Below, piece after piece: positions 1-9,103 of a DNA stretch of 64,000 nt; positions within the stretch are counted from its first letter, which is position 1; each line of letters opens with the position of its first letter. Source of the DNA: Azospirillum doebereinerae (lineage in GTDB: Bacteria > Pseudomonadota > Alphaproteobacteria > Azospirillales > Azospirillaceae). The notes under the pieces were generated by a model that worked only from the letters and a program-made list of their open reading frames with translations, was not told the origin of the DNA and ran no database searches. A program made the translations under genes and the position numbers. The stretch lies in contig NZ_RZIJ01000001.1 in the NCBI RefSeq assembly GCF_003989665.1, forward strand, positions 186,001-250,000, written 5' to 3'.

Positions 1-359
1 AGCTGAATCTCCATTGTATCCCCACCTCGCATCGGGTCGTTTTCCAGACCGGCCAAAGACGACGAATGGTCGGAAACCGGAAGCCCCTCTTCCGAGGCGC
101 CGCTCCACCCGAATACTCCGAAAGATCGTACAGTCCAGCTGGCGCGGATTTCCGACAAATTCAGATCCACTATCGTCGGTTTTGCCGTCGCGCCTTGCGT
201 CATTCAACGGACATCCGTATAAATCATCGGGTCAACCAGCGTAAAGCCCGCTTTTTCCAGACAATATTATCTGTATTTTTCCTTTCTGGAAAAGAGACGA
301 GGCCAGCGGGAATTTCAGGGGCGCTCCCGGTCGGGACGGCGCCTTGCGGAGGAGCATCG
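1..359. other. Non-coding region upstream of the LuxR-type regulator
   Basis: I see no convincing gene here. Open frames crossing it have no family features, and one simply extends the regulator at 360 upstream without conserved residues. The stretch around 215-295 is visibly AT-richer than its surroundings, as expected for a promoter, and holds the inverted repeat listed separately. Confidence 0.5.
253..293. promoter_or_regulatory. Inverted repeat upstream of the LuxR-type regulator, candidate operator
   Basis: TTTTCCAGA at 253-261 is matched by its exact complement TCTGGAAAA at 285-293. The arms are 9 bp, centred 32 bp apart (about three helical turns), with an AT-rich spacer. It ends 66 bp before the start codon at 360. 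It could be a dimer-binding operator or a hairpin in the leader; no terminator-like T-run follows. Function is inferred only from position and symmetry. Confidence 0.35.
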
Positions 360-1022
360 ATGAAGACGTGGAACGTCATGCTGGTCGATCACGACCGGCT
401 GTTTTCGGCGGCGCTGGCCACGCTGATCGGCAGCGGTCCGTTCCGGGCGGGCAATTTAGCATCGAGCGCCGATGACGCGCTGGACATCATCGCCGGGGGC
501 GCGGAGCCGGATCTGATCGTGCTGGCGCTTCAGGACGGGCTGGCCGAGGAGATCGCCGGGATCAGACGATTGCGCGGTGCCACCCAGGCCCGCATCGTCG
601 TGCTGGCCGACACCATCGCCGACCGCACCCTGTCGCTGTCGCTGAAGGCCGGCGCCGACGCCTATCTGAACAAGGGCATGTCGAGCGAATCGCTGCTGCG
701 CGCCCTGCAACTGGTGATGCTGGGCGAGGTGGTCTACCCGACCCATGTGGCGAGCCTGCTGATGGCTGCCGCGAACGAGCGCCCGGCCCCGCCGCCGCCC
801 AGCGCCGCCCCCAGCAGCGACCTGTCGAAGCGCGAGGTGCAAATCCTGCGCTGCCTGCTGGCCGGGCAGTCGAACAAGGCCATCGCGCGCAACCTGCACA
901 TCACCGAGTCGACGGTGAAGATGCATTTCAAGAACGTGATGCGGAAGATCAACGCCCAGAACCGCACCCAGGCGGCGGTGTGGGCGATCCAGAACGGGCT
1001 GTCGCCGCTCGCCACCGCTTGA
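360..1022 (+). CDS. LuxR/NarL-family response regulator with a degenerate receiver
   Basis: A 220-aa transcription regulator. Residues about 5-118 form a receiver-like domain and residues about 155-215 a LuxR-type helix-turn-helix (LSKREVQILRCLLAGQSNKA, then STVKMHFKNV). The acidic pair (D10, D12) and the conserved lysine (K105) remain, but the phospho-acceptor aspartate is replaced: the strand reads DLIVLALQDG, with alanine at position 56. The usual Thr/Ser is also alanine (A83). Normal phosphorylation is therefore unlikely, and it may act constitutively, bind a ligand or respond to a partner protein. ATG 360 was chosen because it begins the receiver and follows GGAG; the longer frame from 66 has no family residues. 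A proline-rich linker (140-152) joins the domains. Targets are unknown. Confidence 0.85.
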   Translation: MKTWNVMLVDHDRLFSAALATLIGSGPFRAGNLASSADDALDIIAGGAEPDLIVLALQDGLAEEIAGIRRLRGATQARIVVLADTIADRTLSLSLKAGADAYLNKGMSSESLLRALQLVMLGEVVYPTHVASLLMAAANERPAPPPPSAAPSSDLSKREVQILRCLLAGQSNKAIARNLHITESTVKMHFKNVMRKINAQNRTQAAVWAIQNGLSPLATA

Positions 1023-1031
1023 GCCTGCAAC

Positions 1032-1064
1032 AAAAGGGGCGCCGGGGATGCCGGCGCCCTTTCG
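1032..1064. terminator. Rho-independent terminator between convergent genes
   Basis: GGGCGCCGG (1037-1045) pairs perfectly with CCGGCGCCC (1051-1059) around a 5-base loop, with AAAA before and TTT after. It lies between the regulator (stop at 1022) and the convergent DJ-1-like gene (stop at 1095), so it can serve both strands. Confidence 0.8.
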
Positions 1065-1094
1065 TCATGGATCATCCGCCGGCGCGGCGACCAA

Positions 1095-1667
1095 TCACTC
1101 CGCCGCGTGGCGATGGCCGAGGTGACGGCCCTCGGCGAATTCCTCGATCATCTTCGGGCAGAAGGCCGTGAGATCGTCCGGCTTGCGCGAGGTGACGAGG
1201 CCACGGTCGGTGACCACAGCCTCGTCCACCCAATCGGCGCCGGCGTTGGTCAGGTCGGTCTTCAGCGAGGGCCAGGACGTCACCTTGCGGCCCCGCACGC
1301 CGCCCGCGTCGATCAGCGTCCAGGGGCCGTGACAAATCGCGGCGATCGGCTTGCCTGTCTGCACAAAGCTTTGGATGAAGGCGATGGCCTTCGGCTCCAG
1401 CCGCAGGGCGTCGGGGTTGATCACGCCGCCCGGCAGCATCAGCGCGTCGTAGCGCGTGGCGTCGGCTTGGTCGAGCGCGGCGTCGACCGTCACCATGTCG
1501 CCCTTGTCGTGGTGGTTCCAGCCTTGGATCTGGCTGGATTTCGGGGCGACGACGTGAACGGTGGCGCCCGCGTCGCGCAGGGCCTTCACCGGTTCCGTCA
1601 ATTCCACCTGTTCGAAGCCGTCGGTGGCCAGCACGGCCACGGTCTTGCCAGTCAGGTTTCGAGCCAT
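1095..1667 (-). CDS. DJ-1/PfpI family protein (YhbO/PfpI-like)
   Basis: A 190-aa single-domain class I glutamine amidotransferase-like protein. The nucleophile elbow AICHGPW places the cysteine at 112 followed by His113. The upstream GFEQVEL (residues 18-24) supplies the glutamate typical of the PfpI/YhbO group. Such proteins are described as intracellular cysteine peptidases or as repair enzymes for glyoxal-damaged proteins and nucleotides; the sequence cannot separate these. Length matches the family. AGGAGG lies 6 nt before ATG 1667. It is monocistronic: the regulator converges on its 3' side and a secreted-protein gene diverges on the other. The exact substrate is unknown. Confidence 0.9.
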   Translation of the reverse strand: MARNLTGKTVAVLATDGFEQVELTEPVKALRDAGATVHVVAPKSSQIQGWNHHDKGDMVTVDAALDQADATRYDALMLPGGVINPDALRLEPKAIAFIQSFVQTGKPIAAICHGPWTLIDAGGVRGRKVTSWPSLKTDLTNAGADWVDEAVVTDRGLVTSRKPDDLTAFCPKMIEEFAEGRHLGHRHAAE

Positions 1668-1801
1668 CGGGGACCTCCTGTGTTGTTGGTCTCACGACCG
1701 CGACAACCGGCTTACCTCTGGATCGTTCCCATGGAACGGACCGCTCATTCCCATGTTGAACGTTGCATAAGGATCACACTCACCGCCGGGAGCGCCGAAC
1801 C

Positions 1802-2158
1802 ATGCGATTCCGCCTTGCTTTTTCGGCCATCGTCATAGCCGCCGTTTTTCCCTTCGCGGTTCCGGGATCGGCTCACGCCGCCGATCCGGCGCGGAGCCAC
1901 GACCTGACCGGCCTGGAGGTCACCGGACTTCTGGGTGAGGAGCTGGGACAAATCGCGTCGGTCTCGGACGCGACAAACGGGAGGGACGCCACCGTTCTGG
2001 TCGAGGCCAGCGGCATGCTGGACGTCGGTCACCGCTATTTCACCCTGCACCGCTCGCAACTCAGCCCCGGCGAGGACGAGGACACGGTGACCGCCAAGGC
2101 GACCGCCGCCGACGTGCTGCGGCTGATCCGCAACGACACGGAGGTCGCGGGGCGTTAG
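1802..2158 (+). CDS. Small exported protein, PRC-barrel-like
   Basis: A 118-aa protein with a clear signal peptide: basic start, hydrophobic core over residues 5-20 and an AHA-AD type cleavage site near residue 26. The mature part (LTGLEVTGLLGEELGQI and following) resembles short PRC-barrel modules, which often carry the pattern V.G..G..IG.V; this is a weak match by eye. ATG 1802 was preferred over 1763 because GGGAG precedes it and it opens the signal peptide directly. The protein is probably periplasmic. It diverges from the DJ-1-like gene and converges on the DUF2948 gene across a 111-bp repeat element. No catalytic residues were recognised. Confidence 0.75.
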   Translation: MRFRLAFSAIVIAAVFPFAVPGSAHAADPARSHDLTGLEVTGLLGEELGQIASVSDATNGRDATVLVEASGMLDVGHRYFTLHRSQLSPGEDEDTVTAKATAADVLRLIRNDTEVAGR

Positions 2159-2166
2159 AAGCGCTT

Positions 2167-2277
2167 GCCCCCTCCCCATCCCTCCCCCGCTTCGCGGGAG
2201 AGGGGGGCCGGAGCCTCGCAAAGACACAGCGGCAGTCCCCTCTCCCGCCGAAGGCGGGGGAGGGTCAGGGAGGGGGC
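2167..2277. repeat. 111-bp palindromic intergenic element, copy 1
   Basis: The element begins GCCCCCTCCC and ends GGGAGGGGGC. The first and last 22 bases are inverted repeats with three mismatches. Inside are two smaller hairpins of CCTCCCCCGC and CCCTCTCCCGCC type with their complements. A second copy of exactly the same length lies at 18941-19051. It starts 9 bp after a plus-strand stop codon and ends 14 bp before the stop codon of the opposing gene. It resembles a REP/MITE-type element and probably works as a bidirectional terminator. Confidence 0.85.
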
Positions 2278-2290
2278 CGCAAATCTCCCC

Positions 2291-2752
2291 TCAATCCTCC
2301 AGCGTGTGGCAGGGCTTGCACCCCGTCGGCCAGGGCTCGCCCAAATCCTCCACCAGAAGACGCCACCCTGCGCCGTCCAGCCGGACACAGCCGCCACCGG
2401 CGAAATGCAAGGCGACGCCGCCGCCCTCCACCGTCTCCAGCGACAGAAGTTCCAGGATCTGGCCACGATCCTTCACGTCGATGCCGCGCAGCTTGACGCC
2501 GGTCACGCCTTCCACCCGCACGCCGCAATGGACGCGCTCGAAGGGCGCCTCGTCGTCGTCGTCGGCCTTGGGGCCGGGACGCGGCTGGTCGGCGCTTTCC
2601 CAGCGGAAGCGGTTGACCACCATGACGAAGCGCTTCTCATCCGGCAGGAACCCCATGTCGCCGATGGGCAGGATGGCGTCCTGGAGGCAGGCGGAGACGA
2701 TCTTCAGATCCTCGTCGTCCTCCGCGCGCAGGCGGATCGGGGCAGCGGTCAT
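2291..2752 (-). CDS. DUF2948 family protein
   Basis: A 153-aa protein of the alphaproteobacterial DUF2948 family. The N-terminal pattern is characteristic: EDLKIVSACLQDAILPIGDM, then PDEKRFVMVVNRFRWE. The middle (about 60-75) is acidic and variable. The C-terminus carries a CKPCHTLED tail with two cysteines. No function is established. The gene lies 26 bp downstream of murA in the same direction, a pairing common in alphaproteobacteria, so it is likely co-transcribed with dcd and murA. Transcription probably ends at the 111-bp repeat element just beyond its stop. Confidence 0.9.
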   Translation of the reverse strand: MTAAPIRLRAEDDEDLKIVSACLQDAILPIGDMGFLPDEKRFVMVVNRFRWESADQPRPGPKADDDDEAPFERVHCGVRVEGVTGVKLRGIDVKDRGQILELLSLETVEGGGVALHFAGGGCVRLDGAGWRLLVEDLGEPWPTGCKPCHTLED

Positions 2753-2778
2753 GGCACCTCTCGGTTGGGCGGGAGGGG

Positions 2779-4071
<1,293 letters not shown>

Positions 4072-4114
4072 GGGACCTGTACCTTAGCGGAAGGGGGAAA
4101 GCCGGGAAGACCGG

Positions 4115-4669
4115 TCAGAGCCGGGGCAGCGTGACGCCCTTCTGCCCCATGTATTTGCCGGCCTTGTCGGCGTAGGACACCTCGCAGACGCTGTCCCCCT
4201 TGAGGAACAGGAACTGGCAGAGGCCCTCGTTGGCGTAGACCTTGGCCGGCAGCGGCGTGGTGTTGGAGATCTCCAGCGTGACGTGGCCTTCCCATTCGGG
4301 TTCCAGCGGGGTCACGTTGACGATCAGGCCGCAGCGCGCGTAGGTGCTCTTGCCCAGGCAGATCACCAGCACGTCACGCGGGATGCGGAAATACTCCACC
4401 GTGCGGGCCAGCGCGAAGCTGTTGGGCGGGATGATGCAGACGTCGGTTTTGCGGTCGACGAAGCTGCTGTCGTCGAACTTCTTGGGATCGACCAGCGCGT
4501 TGTCGACGTTGGTGAAGATCTTGAACTCGTCGGCGACCCGCGCGTCGTAGCCGTAGGACGACACGCCGTAGGAGATCACCCCCTCGCGCTTCTGCGTCTC
4601 GACGAAGGGCTCGATCATGCCCTTGGTCTCGGCCATCTCGCGGATCCAGCTGTCCGGCATGATGCCCAT
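4115..4669 (-). CDS. dcd: dCTP deaminase
   Basis: Converts dCTP to dUTP plus ammonia, supplying dUMP for thymidylate synthesis. It belongs to the trimeric dUTPase/Dcd fold. Recognisable features are the N-terminal [10 protein letters not shown], the STYARCGL strand and the catalytic-glutamate segment [17 protein letters not shown]. The 184-aa length matches the usual dcd product. ATG 4669 is favoured because AAGGAG sits 8 nt upstream; a second ATG three codons later is possible. It is first in the minus-strand group with murA and diverges from an acetyltransferase gene at 4793. Confidence 0.96.
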   Translation of the reverse strand: MGIMPDSWIREMAETKGMIEPFVETQKREGVISYGVSSYGYDARVADEFKIFTNVDNALVDPKKFDDSSFVDRKTDVCIIPPNSFALARTVEYFRIPRDVLVICLGKSTYARCGLIVNVTPLEPEWEGHVTLEISNTTPLPAKVYANEGLCQFLFLKGDSVCEVSYADKAGKYMGQKGVTLPRL

Positions 4670-4792
4670 CGGGGAACTCCTTGGCGTATCGAAAGTGTGG
4701 GGGATTGGTCGTCCCCGGTTTGTAGCGGAGCGGGACGGCCGGCTCAAGGAAATGGAGCCACCCGCAACGGCACCCTGGTATATGTCCTCGGC

Positions 4793-5227
4793 ATGAGCGA
4801 CCAATCCATCACGCTGTCCGTCACGGACAGCGCCAGCCCCACCGACGCCGAGCGCGTCCTCCAGGGCTTGAAGACCTACAACGAAGCCTCCGTCGAGCGC
4901 GCCTTCGACCGCCGCGACGTCACGGTGCTGGCCCACGACGCCGAGGGCACGCTGCTGGGCGGCCTGACCGGCTACACCCTGTGGGAGTGGCTGTACGTCG
5001 ACCATCTGTGGGTCGGCGAGGGCGGGCGGCGCGGCGGGCTGGGCTCGCGCCTGCTGGACGCGGCGGAGGCCGAGGCGAAGGCGCGGGGCTGCCGCTGGTC
5101 GCGGCTCTACACCTACGATTTCCAGGCGCCGGGCTTCTACCCGAAACGCGGTTACGAGGTCTGGGCCGAGATGGAGGGCTATCCCGAGGGCCACAAGCAG
5201 ATCTGGTTCCGCAAGACGCTGGGATGA
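4793..5227 (+). CDS. GNAT family N-acetyltransferase
   Basis: A 144-aa single-domain GNAT acetyltransferase. The acetyl-CoA site is visible as [19 protein letters not shown] (residues about 74-92, the R/Q-x-x-G-x-G/A motif). A C-terminal [20 protein letters not shown] segment corresponds to the beta-bulge and final strands. The substrate is unknown; the order suggests a small-molecule acetyltransferase. ATG 4793 begins the domain; upstream extensions overlap the divergent dcd gene. The gene stands alone between dcd and a convergent polysaccharide-region unit, separated from the latter by a short hairpin. Confidence 0.88.
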   Translation: MSDQSITLSVTDSASPTDAERVLQGLKTYNEASVERAFDRRDVTVLAHDAEGTLLGGLTGYTLWEWLYVDHLWVGEGGRRGGLGSRLLDAAEAEAKARGCRWSRLYTYDFQAPGFYPKRGYEVWAEMEGYPEGHKQIWFRKTLG

Positions 5228-5239
5228 CGCGGGCTTCTG

Positions 5240-5262
5240 CCCTCTCCCGCCTTGGGAGAGGG
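5240..5262. terminator. Hairpin between convergent genes
   Basis: CCCTCTCCC (5240-5248) pairs exactly with GGGAGAGGG (5254-5262) over a 5-base loop, in the 39 bp between two convergent stop codons. There is no strong T-run, so termination is inferred. The arms resemble the inner hairpin of the 111-bp elements. Confidence 0.55.
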
Positions 5263-5266
5263 AGTC

Positions 5267-5428
5267 CTACTCCCCCTTGTCCCGCTGCCGGGCCTGCTCC
5301 TTGCGCTTGCGCAGGTTCTCGCGCAGCCGCTCGGCCAGACGGTCGTCGCTGGGCATGGTCTTGGGCGGACGAACGATGGTGTCCGGTGGCTCCGACGGGT
5401 CCTGGGTCTCTTCGGTCATCGCTGGCAT
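5267..5428 (-). CDS. Small charged protein coupled to the asparagine synthase gene
   Basis: A predicted 53-aa protein. The first half is acidic and proline-rich; the second half is a highly charged helix (DDRLAERLRENLRKRKEQAR) ending in KGE. Its start overlaps the upstream stop codon by one base (TGATG, 5430-5426), a typical translational-coupling arrangement, so it is probably translated with the asparagine synthase-like gene. No known family was recognised. It could bind RNA or protein through the Arg/Lys helix, but that is only composition. A second in-frame ATG lies at 5419. Confidence 0.6.
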   Translation of the reverse strand: MPAMTEETQDPSEPPDTIVRPPKTMPSDDRLAERLRENLRKRKEQARQRDKGE

Positions 5429-7413
5429 CAGGCGGCTAGAGGAGTCGCGGCGTCGGCGCGCGCCCAGTGGCGGGTCCAGGCCTGGAACATCAGGACGCTC
5501 CACAGCCGGTGCTGGTTGTTGCGGGTGCCCGACAGATGCTCGGCCCAGCAGGCGCGGATCACCGCCGGGTCGAACCAACCCTCCGAGCGCAGCGCCGATT
5601 CGCTCAGCAGATCCTCCGCCCAGTCGCGCAAGGGGCCGCGCAGCCAAGCGTCGATGGGCACGGCGAAGCCGGATTTCGGCCGCTCGATCAGGTCCTTGGG
5701 AACATGGCGGTAGAGGACCTGCCGCAGCAGCCATTTGCCCTGCCCGTCCCGGATCTTCTGCGCCAGCGGCACCCGCCACGCGAATTCCAGCACCCGGTGG
5801 TCGAGCAGCGGCACCCGCGCCTCCAGCCCGACGCCCATGCTGGCGCGGTCCACCTTGGCGAGGATGTCGTCGGGCAGATAGGTCACGGTGTCGAGATGCT
5901 GCATGCGCTCGACGAAGCCCGGCAGGCGCTCCGCCAGACCGGCGTCCCACAGCGCCCCGTCCTTCGGCTCAACGCCGCCGCGCACCGCCGCCTCGGGATC
6001 GTTCCATTGCGACACCAGCCGCCGGTACAGCGCGTCCGGACCCGGCGACGCCAGCACGCCGGCCAGCTTGTGCAGTTTGTCGCCCGGCTGGCGCGGCCGC
6101 CGGCCCTCCGGCAGCAGACCGAACAGAGCGTCCCAGCCGCCCGGCCGAATGGCGCGGACCGCACCGGCGGCGGCGCGGCGCAAGCCCCTCGGTAGGGGCG
6201 CCATGCGCCGCCACACCCGGTCGCCCCAGAGATAGCGGTTGTAGCCGGCAAACAGCTCGTCCCCGCCGTCGCCCGACAGCGCGACCGTCACCGATTGCCG
6301 GGTCAACTGCGAGACCAGCACGGTCGGGATCTGCGACGAATCGGCGAAGGGCTCGTCGTACCACTCCGGCAAATTCGGGATGGTGTCGAGCGCGTGGCGC
6401 GGCTCGACCGTCAGTTCGGTGTGGTCGGTGCCGAGATGCCGGGCCACGGCGCGCGCGGCGTCGGCCTCGTCGTAGCCGCCCTCGCGGAAGCCAATGGTGA
6501 AGGTGCGCACCGGGCGGTCGCTGTGCCGGCGCATCAGCGCCACCACGGTGGAGCTGTCCACCCCGCCCGACAGGAAGGCGCCCAGCGGCACGTCGGCCAT
6601 CATCTGGCGCCCGACCGCGTCGGACAGCAATTCCTCCAGCGTGTCGGTCGCGTCCGTGTCCGACAGATTCAGCGGATTCGCCAGACCGTCGCGCGCGGCG
6701 GCCTCGGCGTCCCAATAGACGGTCTCCTCCAGCTCGCGGCCCGGACGGACGGTCAGGATGCGCCCCGGCTCCAATTTGCGGACGCCCTGGAAGATGCTGT
6801 GCGGCGCCGGGACGTAGCTGAGGCGCAGATAGGCGGCCAGCGCGTCGCGGTCCAGCCCGGCGGCGAAGGCCGGGTGCGCCCGCAACGCCTTGGGCTGCGA
6901 GCCGAACAGCAGCGCGCCGTTCTGCCGCGTCCAGTAGAGCGGCTTGACGCCGAGATGGTCGCGGACCAGCGACAGCACGCGGTCGCGCCGGTCCCACAGC
7001 GCGAAGGCGAAGATGCCGACCAGCCGCGTCACGGCGCGCTCGACACCCCAGGCGGCGCAGGCTTCCAGCAGCACCTCGGTGTCGGAGTGCCCGCAGAATT
7101 GGTGACCGGCGGCTTCGAGTTCGCCGCGCAGATCCTGGAAATTGTAGATTTCGCCGTTGTAGACGACGACGAAGCGCCCGTCGGCGGACTCCATCGGCTG
7201 CCGGCCGAGCGGCGACAGCTCCACGATGGCGAGCCGCCGGTGGCCCAGCGCCACCCCGGCGGCCTCGTCGGTCCACAGACCGTCGCCGTCGGGGCCGCGA
7301 TGGGCGATGCGGTCGTTCATCCGGCGCAGCACCGCCTCGAAGCCGCCGGCCGCGCTCACGGCGGCGGTCGAGCGCCCCTCGGATTCAAGAAGGAAACCGC
7401 AGAAGCCGCACAA
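5428..7413 (-). CDS. asnB: Asparagine synthase (glutamine-hydrolysing)-like amidotransferase
   Basis: A 661-aa AsnB-type enzyme. The class II glutaminase domain starts with the nucleophile Cys2 (MCGFCGFLLE), followed by IAHRGPDGDG and YNGEIYNFQDL. The ATP-pyrophosphatase synthetase domain carries the PP-loop LSGGVDSSTVVALM. It could make asparagine from aspartate and glutamine. Homologues in polysaccharide regions may instead amidate uronic acids or other carboxylates, which the neighbouring UDP-glucuronate epimerase makes plausible. It lies 18 bp downstream of a 112-aa gene and is coupled to a 53-aa gene, facing away from the sugar operon at 7971. Confidence 0.9.
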   Translation of the reverse strand: MCGFCGFLLESEGRSTAAVSAAGGFEAVLRRMNDRIAHRGPDGDGLWTDEAAGVALGHRRLAIVELSPLGRQPMESADGRFVVVYNGEIYNFQDLRGELEAAGHQFCGHSDTEVLLEACAAWGVERAVTRLVGIFAFALWDRRDRVLSLVRDHLGVKPLYWTRQNGALLFGSQPKALRAHPAFAAGLDRDALAAYLRLSYVPAPHSIFQGVRKLEPGRILTVRPGRELEETVYWDAEAAARDGLANPLNLSDTDATDTLEELLSDAVGRQMMADVPLGAFLSGGVDSSTVVALMRRHSDRPVRTFTIGFREGGYDEADAARAVARHLGTDHTELTVEPRHALDTIPNLPEWYDEPFADSSQIPTVLVSQLTRQSVTVALSGDGGDELFAGYNRYLWGDRVWRRMAPLPRGLRRAAAGAVRAIRPGGWDALFGLLPEGRRPRQPGDKLHKLAGVLASPGPDALYRRLVSQWNDPEAAVRGGVEPKDGALWDAGLAERLPGFVERMQHLDTVTYLPDDILAKVDRASMGVGLEARVPLLDHRVLEFAWRVPLAQKIRDGQGKWLLRQVLYRHVPKDLIERPKSGFAVPIDAWLRGPLRDWAEDLLSESALRSEGWFDPAVIRACWAEHLSGTRNNQHRLWSVLMFQAWTRHWARADAATPLAA

Positions 7414-7431
7414 GGCGCCGCCCTCTTACGC

Positions 7432-7770
7432 TCAGTGGTCGGAGTGGTGCAGGATCTCGTCGCGCAGGCCGGTGTCGTAGCCGACGCCGGCGGCGGTCAG
7501 GATCGCCTGCCCCGGCTCGCGCTTCACGATGCCTTTGCGCTCCAGGATGGTCCAGACCGCGTCGTTCTGGAGGCCGGTGGCGTCCTTGGCCGCGACGACC
7601 GCGTGGCCGAGGTGGAAGTGGTTGCCGTGCGCGTGCGGCAGGCCGGTGATGGCGAACGCGCCCTCCTCGCCGTCGACGGGCTTGTTCTCCAGCCGGGCGA
7701 TCTCCTGCAACAGGGTCAGGGTGCGGAGCTGCAACGGATTCAGGTTCAGCGGGTTCTTCTTGGGGGCCAT
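7432..7770 (-). CDS. Conserved hypothetical protein (112 aa)
   Basis: A 112-aa soluble protein beginning MAPKKNPLNLNPLQLRTLTL. It contains a His-rich stretch (GLPHAHGNHFHLGHAVV, residues about 43-59) that could bind metal. The following segment (DAVWTILERKGIVK) looks like a small winged-helix or coiled element. I recall similar unnamed proteins in Rhodospirillales, but no function. ATG 7770 was chosen because GGGA lies about 7 nt upstream; ATG 7782 adds four residues but its AAAGGA is only 3 nt away. It heads the minus-strand unit with asnB and the 53-aa gene. Confidence 0.75.
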   Translation of the reverse strand: MAPKKNPLNLNPLQLRTLTLLQEIARLENKPVDGEEGAFAITGLPHAHGNHFHLGHAVVAAKDATGLQNDAVWTILERKGIVKREPGQAILTAAGVGYDTGLRDEILHHSDH

Positions 7771-7845
7771 CGTGGTTCCCATCGGTCCTTTGGTCTGACA
7801 GTCGGCGCAGTAGACCGGCATGGCGGAGCCGCTGTCAAGCCGCGC

Positions 7846-7876
7846 GACCCGGCGTTGAAGGACCCCGGCGTTGAAG
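7846..7876. promoter_or_regulatory. Tandem direct repeat in the divergent promoter region
   Basis: GACCCGGCGTTGAAG (7846-7860) is followed at once by GACCCCGGCGTTGAAG (7861-7876), identical but for one inserted C. It lies in the 200-bp gap between two divergent units of the polysaccharide region. It could be a tandem regulator site or a slippage duplication. Confidence 0.3.
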
Positions 7877-7970
7877 ACTGGCGCATCCCCCGCCGCTCGG
7901 GCATAAGACCCACGGGTGCGGGGCGGCGCCTCCGGACGCAAGCCCCCGTTGTCGCAAGAGGCACACGATC

Positions 7971-8957
7971 ATGACCATCCTCGTCACCGGCGCCGCCGGA
8001 TTCATCGGTTCGCACGTCACGGCGGCCTTGCTGGACCGGGGGGAGGAGGTTCTCGGCCTCGACAACCTGAACGACTATTACTCGGTGGCGCTGAAGGAGG
8101 CGCGGCTGGCCCGGCTCCAGGCGCGGCCCGGCTTCCGCTTCGTCAAGGCCGACATCGCCGACCGCGCGACGGTCGAGGGGCTGTGGCCGCGGTTCCAAGA
8201 CGTCACCGGGGTGGTGCATCTGGCCGCCCAGGCCGGTGTGCGCTACTCGCTGGAGAACCCCTACGCCTACATCGACGCCAACGTGACGGGCCAAGTCGCC
8301 CTGCTGGAAGCGGCGCGGCGCATGCCCAAGCTGGCGCATTTCGTCTACGCCTCGACCTCCTCGGTCTACGGCACCAACAGGAAGATGCCCTTCTCGGTCG
8401 AGGACCGGGTGGACAGCCCGATGTCGATCTACGCCGCGACCAAGAAGGCGGCGGAGATGATGGCCTTCTCCTACAGCCACCTTTACAAGATGCCGGCGAC
8501 GGGGCTGCGCTTCTTCACCGTCTACGGCCCCTGGGGGCGCCCGGACATGGCGGCCTACCTGTTCGCCGACGCGATCATCGCCGGGCGGCCGATCCGCGTC
8601 TTCAACGGCGGGAAGATGAAGCGCGACTTCACCTTCGTCGAGGACATCGCGGCCGGCGTGCTGGCGGCGCTCGATCACCCGGCGCCGATGAACGTCGAGA
8701 CCAACGCGCCGCACCGCGTCTACAACCTCGGCAACAATCGCTGCGAGGATCTGATGCGCTTCATCGGCATCCTCGAAGAGTCGCTGGGCCGCGAGGCGGT
8801 GAAGATCATGGAGCCGCTCCAGGCCGGCGACGTGCCGGAGACCGCCGCCGACATCGAGGTCAGCCGCCGCGACCTGGGCTTCGAACCGAAGACTCCGATC
8901 GAAGTCGGGCTGCCGCGCTTCGTCGCGTGGTACAAGGACTATCACAAGATCGCCTGA
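7971..8957 (+). CDS. NAD-dependent epimerase, UDP-glucuronate 4-epimerase type
   Basis: A 328-aa extended short-chain dehydrogenase. The Rossmann motif GAAGFIG is at residues 7-13. The catalytic Ser is in YASTSSVYGTN and the Tyr/Lys pair in SIYAATKKAAE. The DNLNDYYSVALKEARL segment and the RFFTVYGPWGRPDMA loop are typical of UDP-glucuronate 4-epimerases, which make UDP-galacturonate. It opens the plus-strand polysaccharide operon. Its last 24 bp, including the stop, recur 823 bp downstream with one mismatch, just before the next glycosyltransferase gene. This shows that extra DNA has been inserted after this gene. Confidence 0.9.
   Translation: MTILVTGAAGFIGSHVTAALLDRGEEVLGLDNLNDYYSVALKEARLARLQARPGFRFVKADIADRATVEGLWPRFQDVTGVVHLAAQAGVRYSLENPYAYIDANVTGQVALLEAARRMPKLAHFVYASTSSVYGTNRKMPFSVEDRVDSPMSIYAATKKAAEMMAFSYSHLYKMPATGLRFFTVYGPWGRPDMAAYLFADAIIAGRPIRVFNGGKMKRDFTFVEDIAAGVLAALDHPAPMNVETNAPHRVYNLGNNRCEDLMRFIGILEESLGREAVKIMEPLQAGDVPETAADIEVSRRDLGFEPKTPIEVGLPRFVAWYKDYHKIA
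8934..8957 (+). repeat. 24-bp direct repeat, left copy (epimerase 3' end)
   Basis: AAGGACT, A, then TCACAAGATCGCCTGA: the final codons and stop of the epimerase. The right copy is at 9757-9780 and differs only in the eighth base (A to G). Together they bracket the inserted segment. Confidence 0.9.
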
Positions 8958-9103
8958 GCACAGGATCGCTTGGCATCTCATATGTCTCAATGACTTAACG
9001 GAAGTGCCGACGCTGTTTCGACGCTTGGTGGAGACCGGGAAGCACCTTGCCGAGTTGGTAGGGTTAAAGACGCACGACCCGATGCGCGCGAACCATGGAA
9101 AGC

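Noticed and set aside
66..359. A 98-codon upstream extension of the regulator frame
   Set aside because: It has no family residues, crosses the AT-rich promoter-like region, and the receiver domain begins exactly at ATG 360 behind GGAG.
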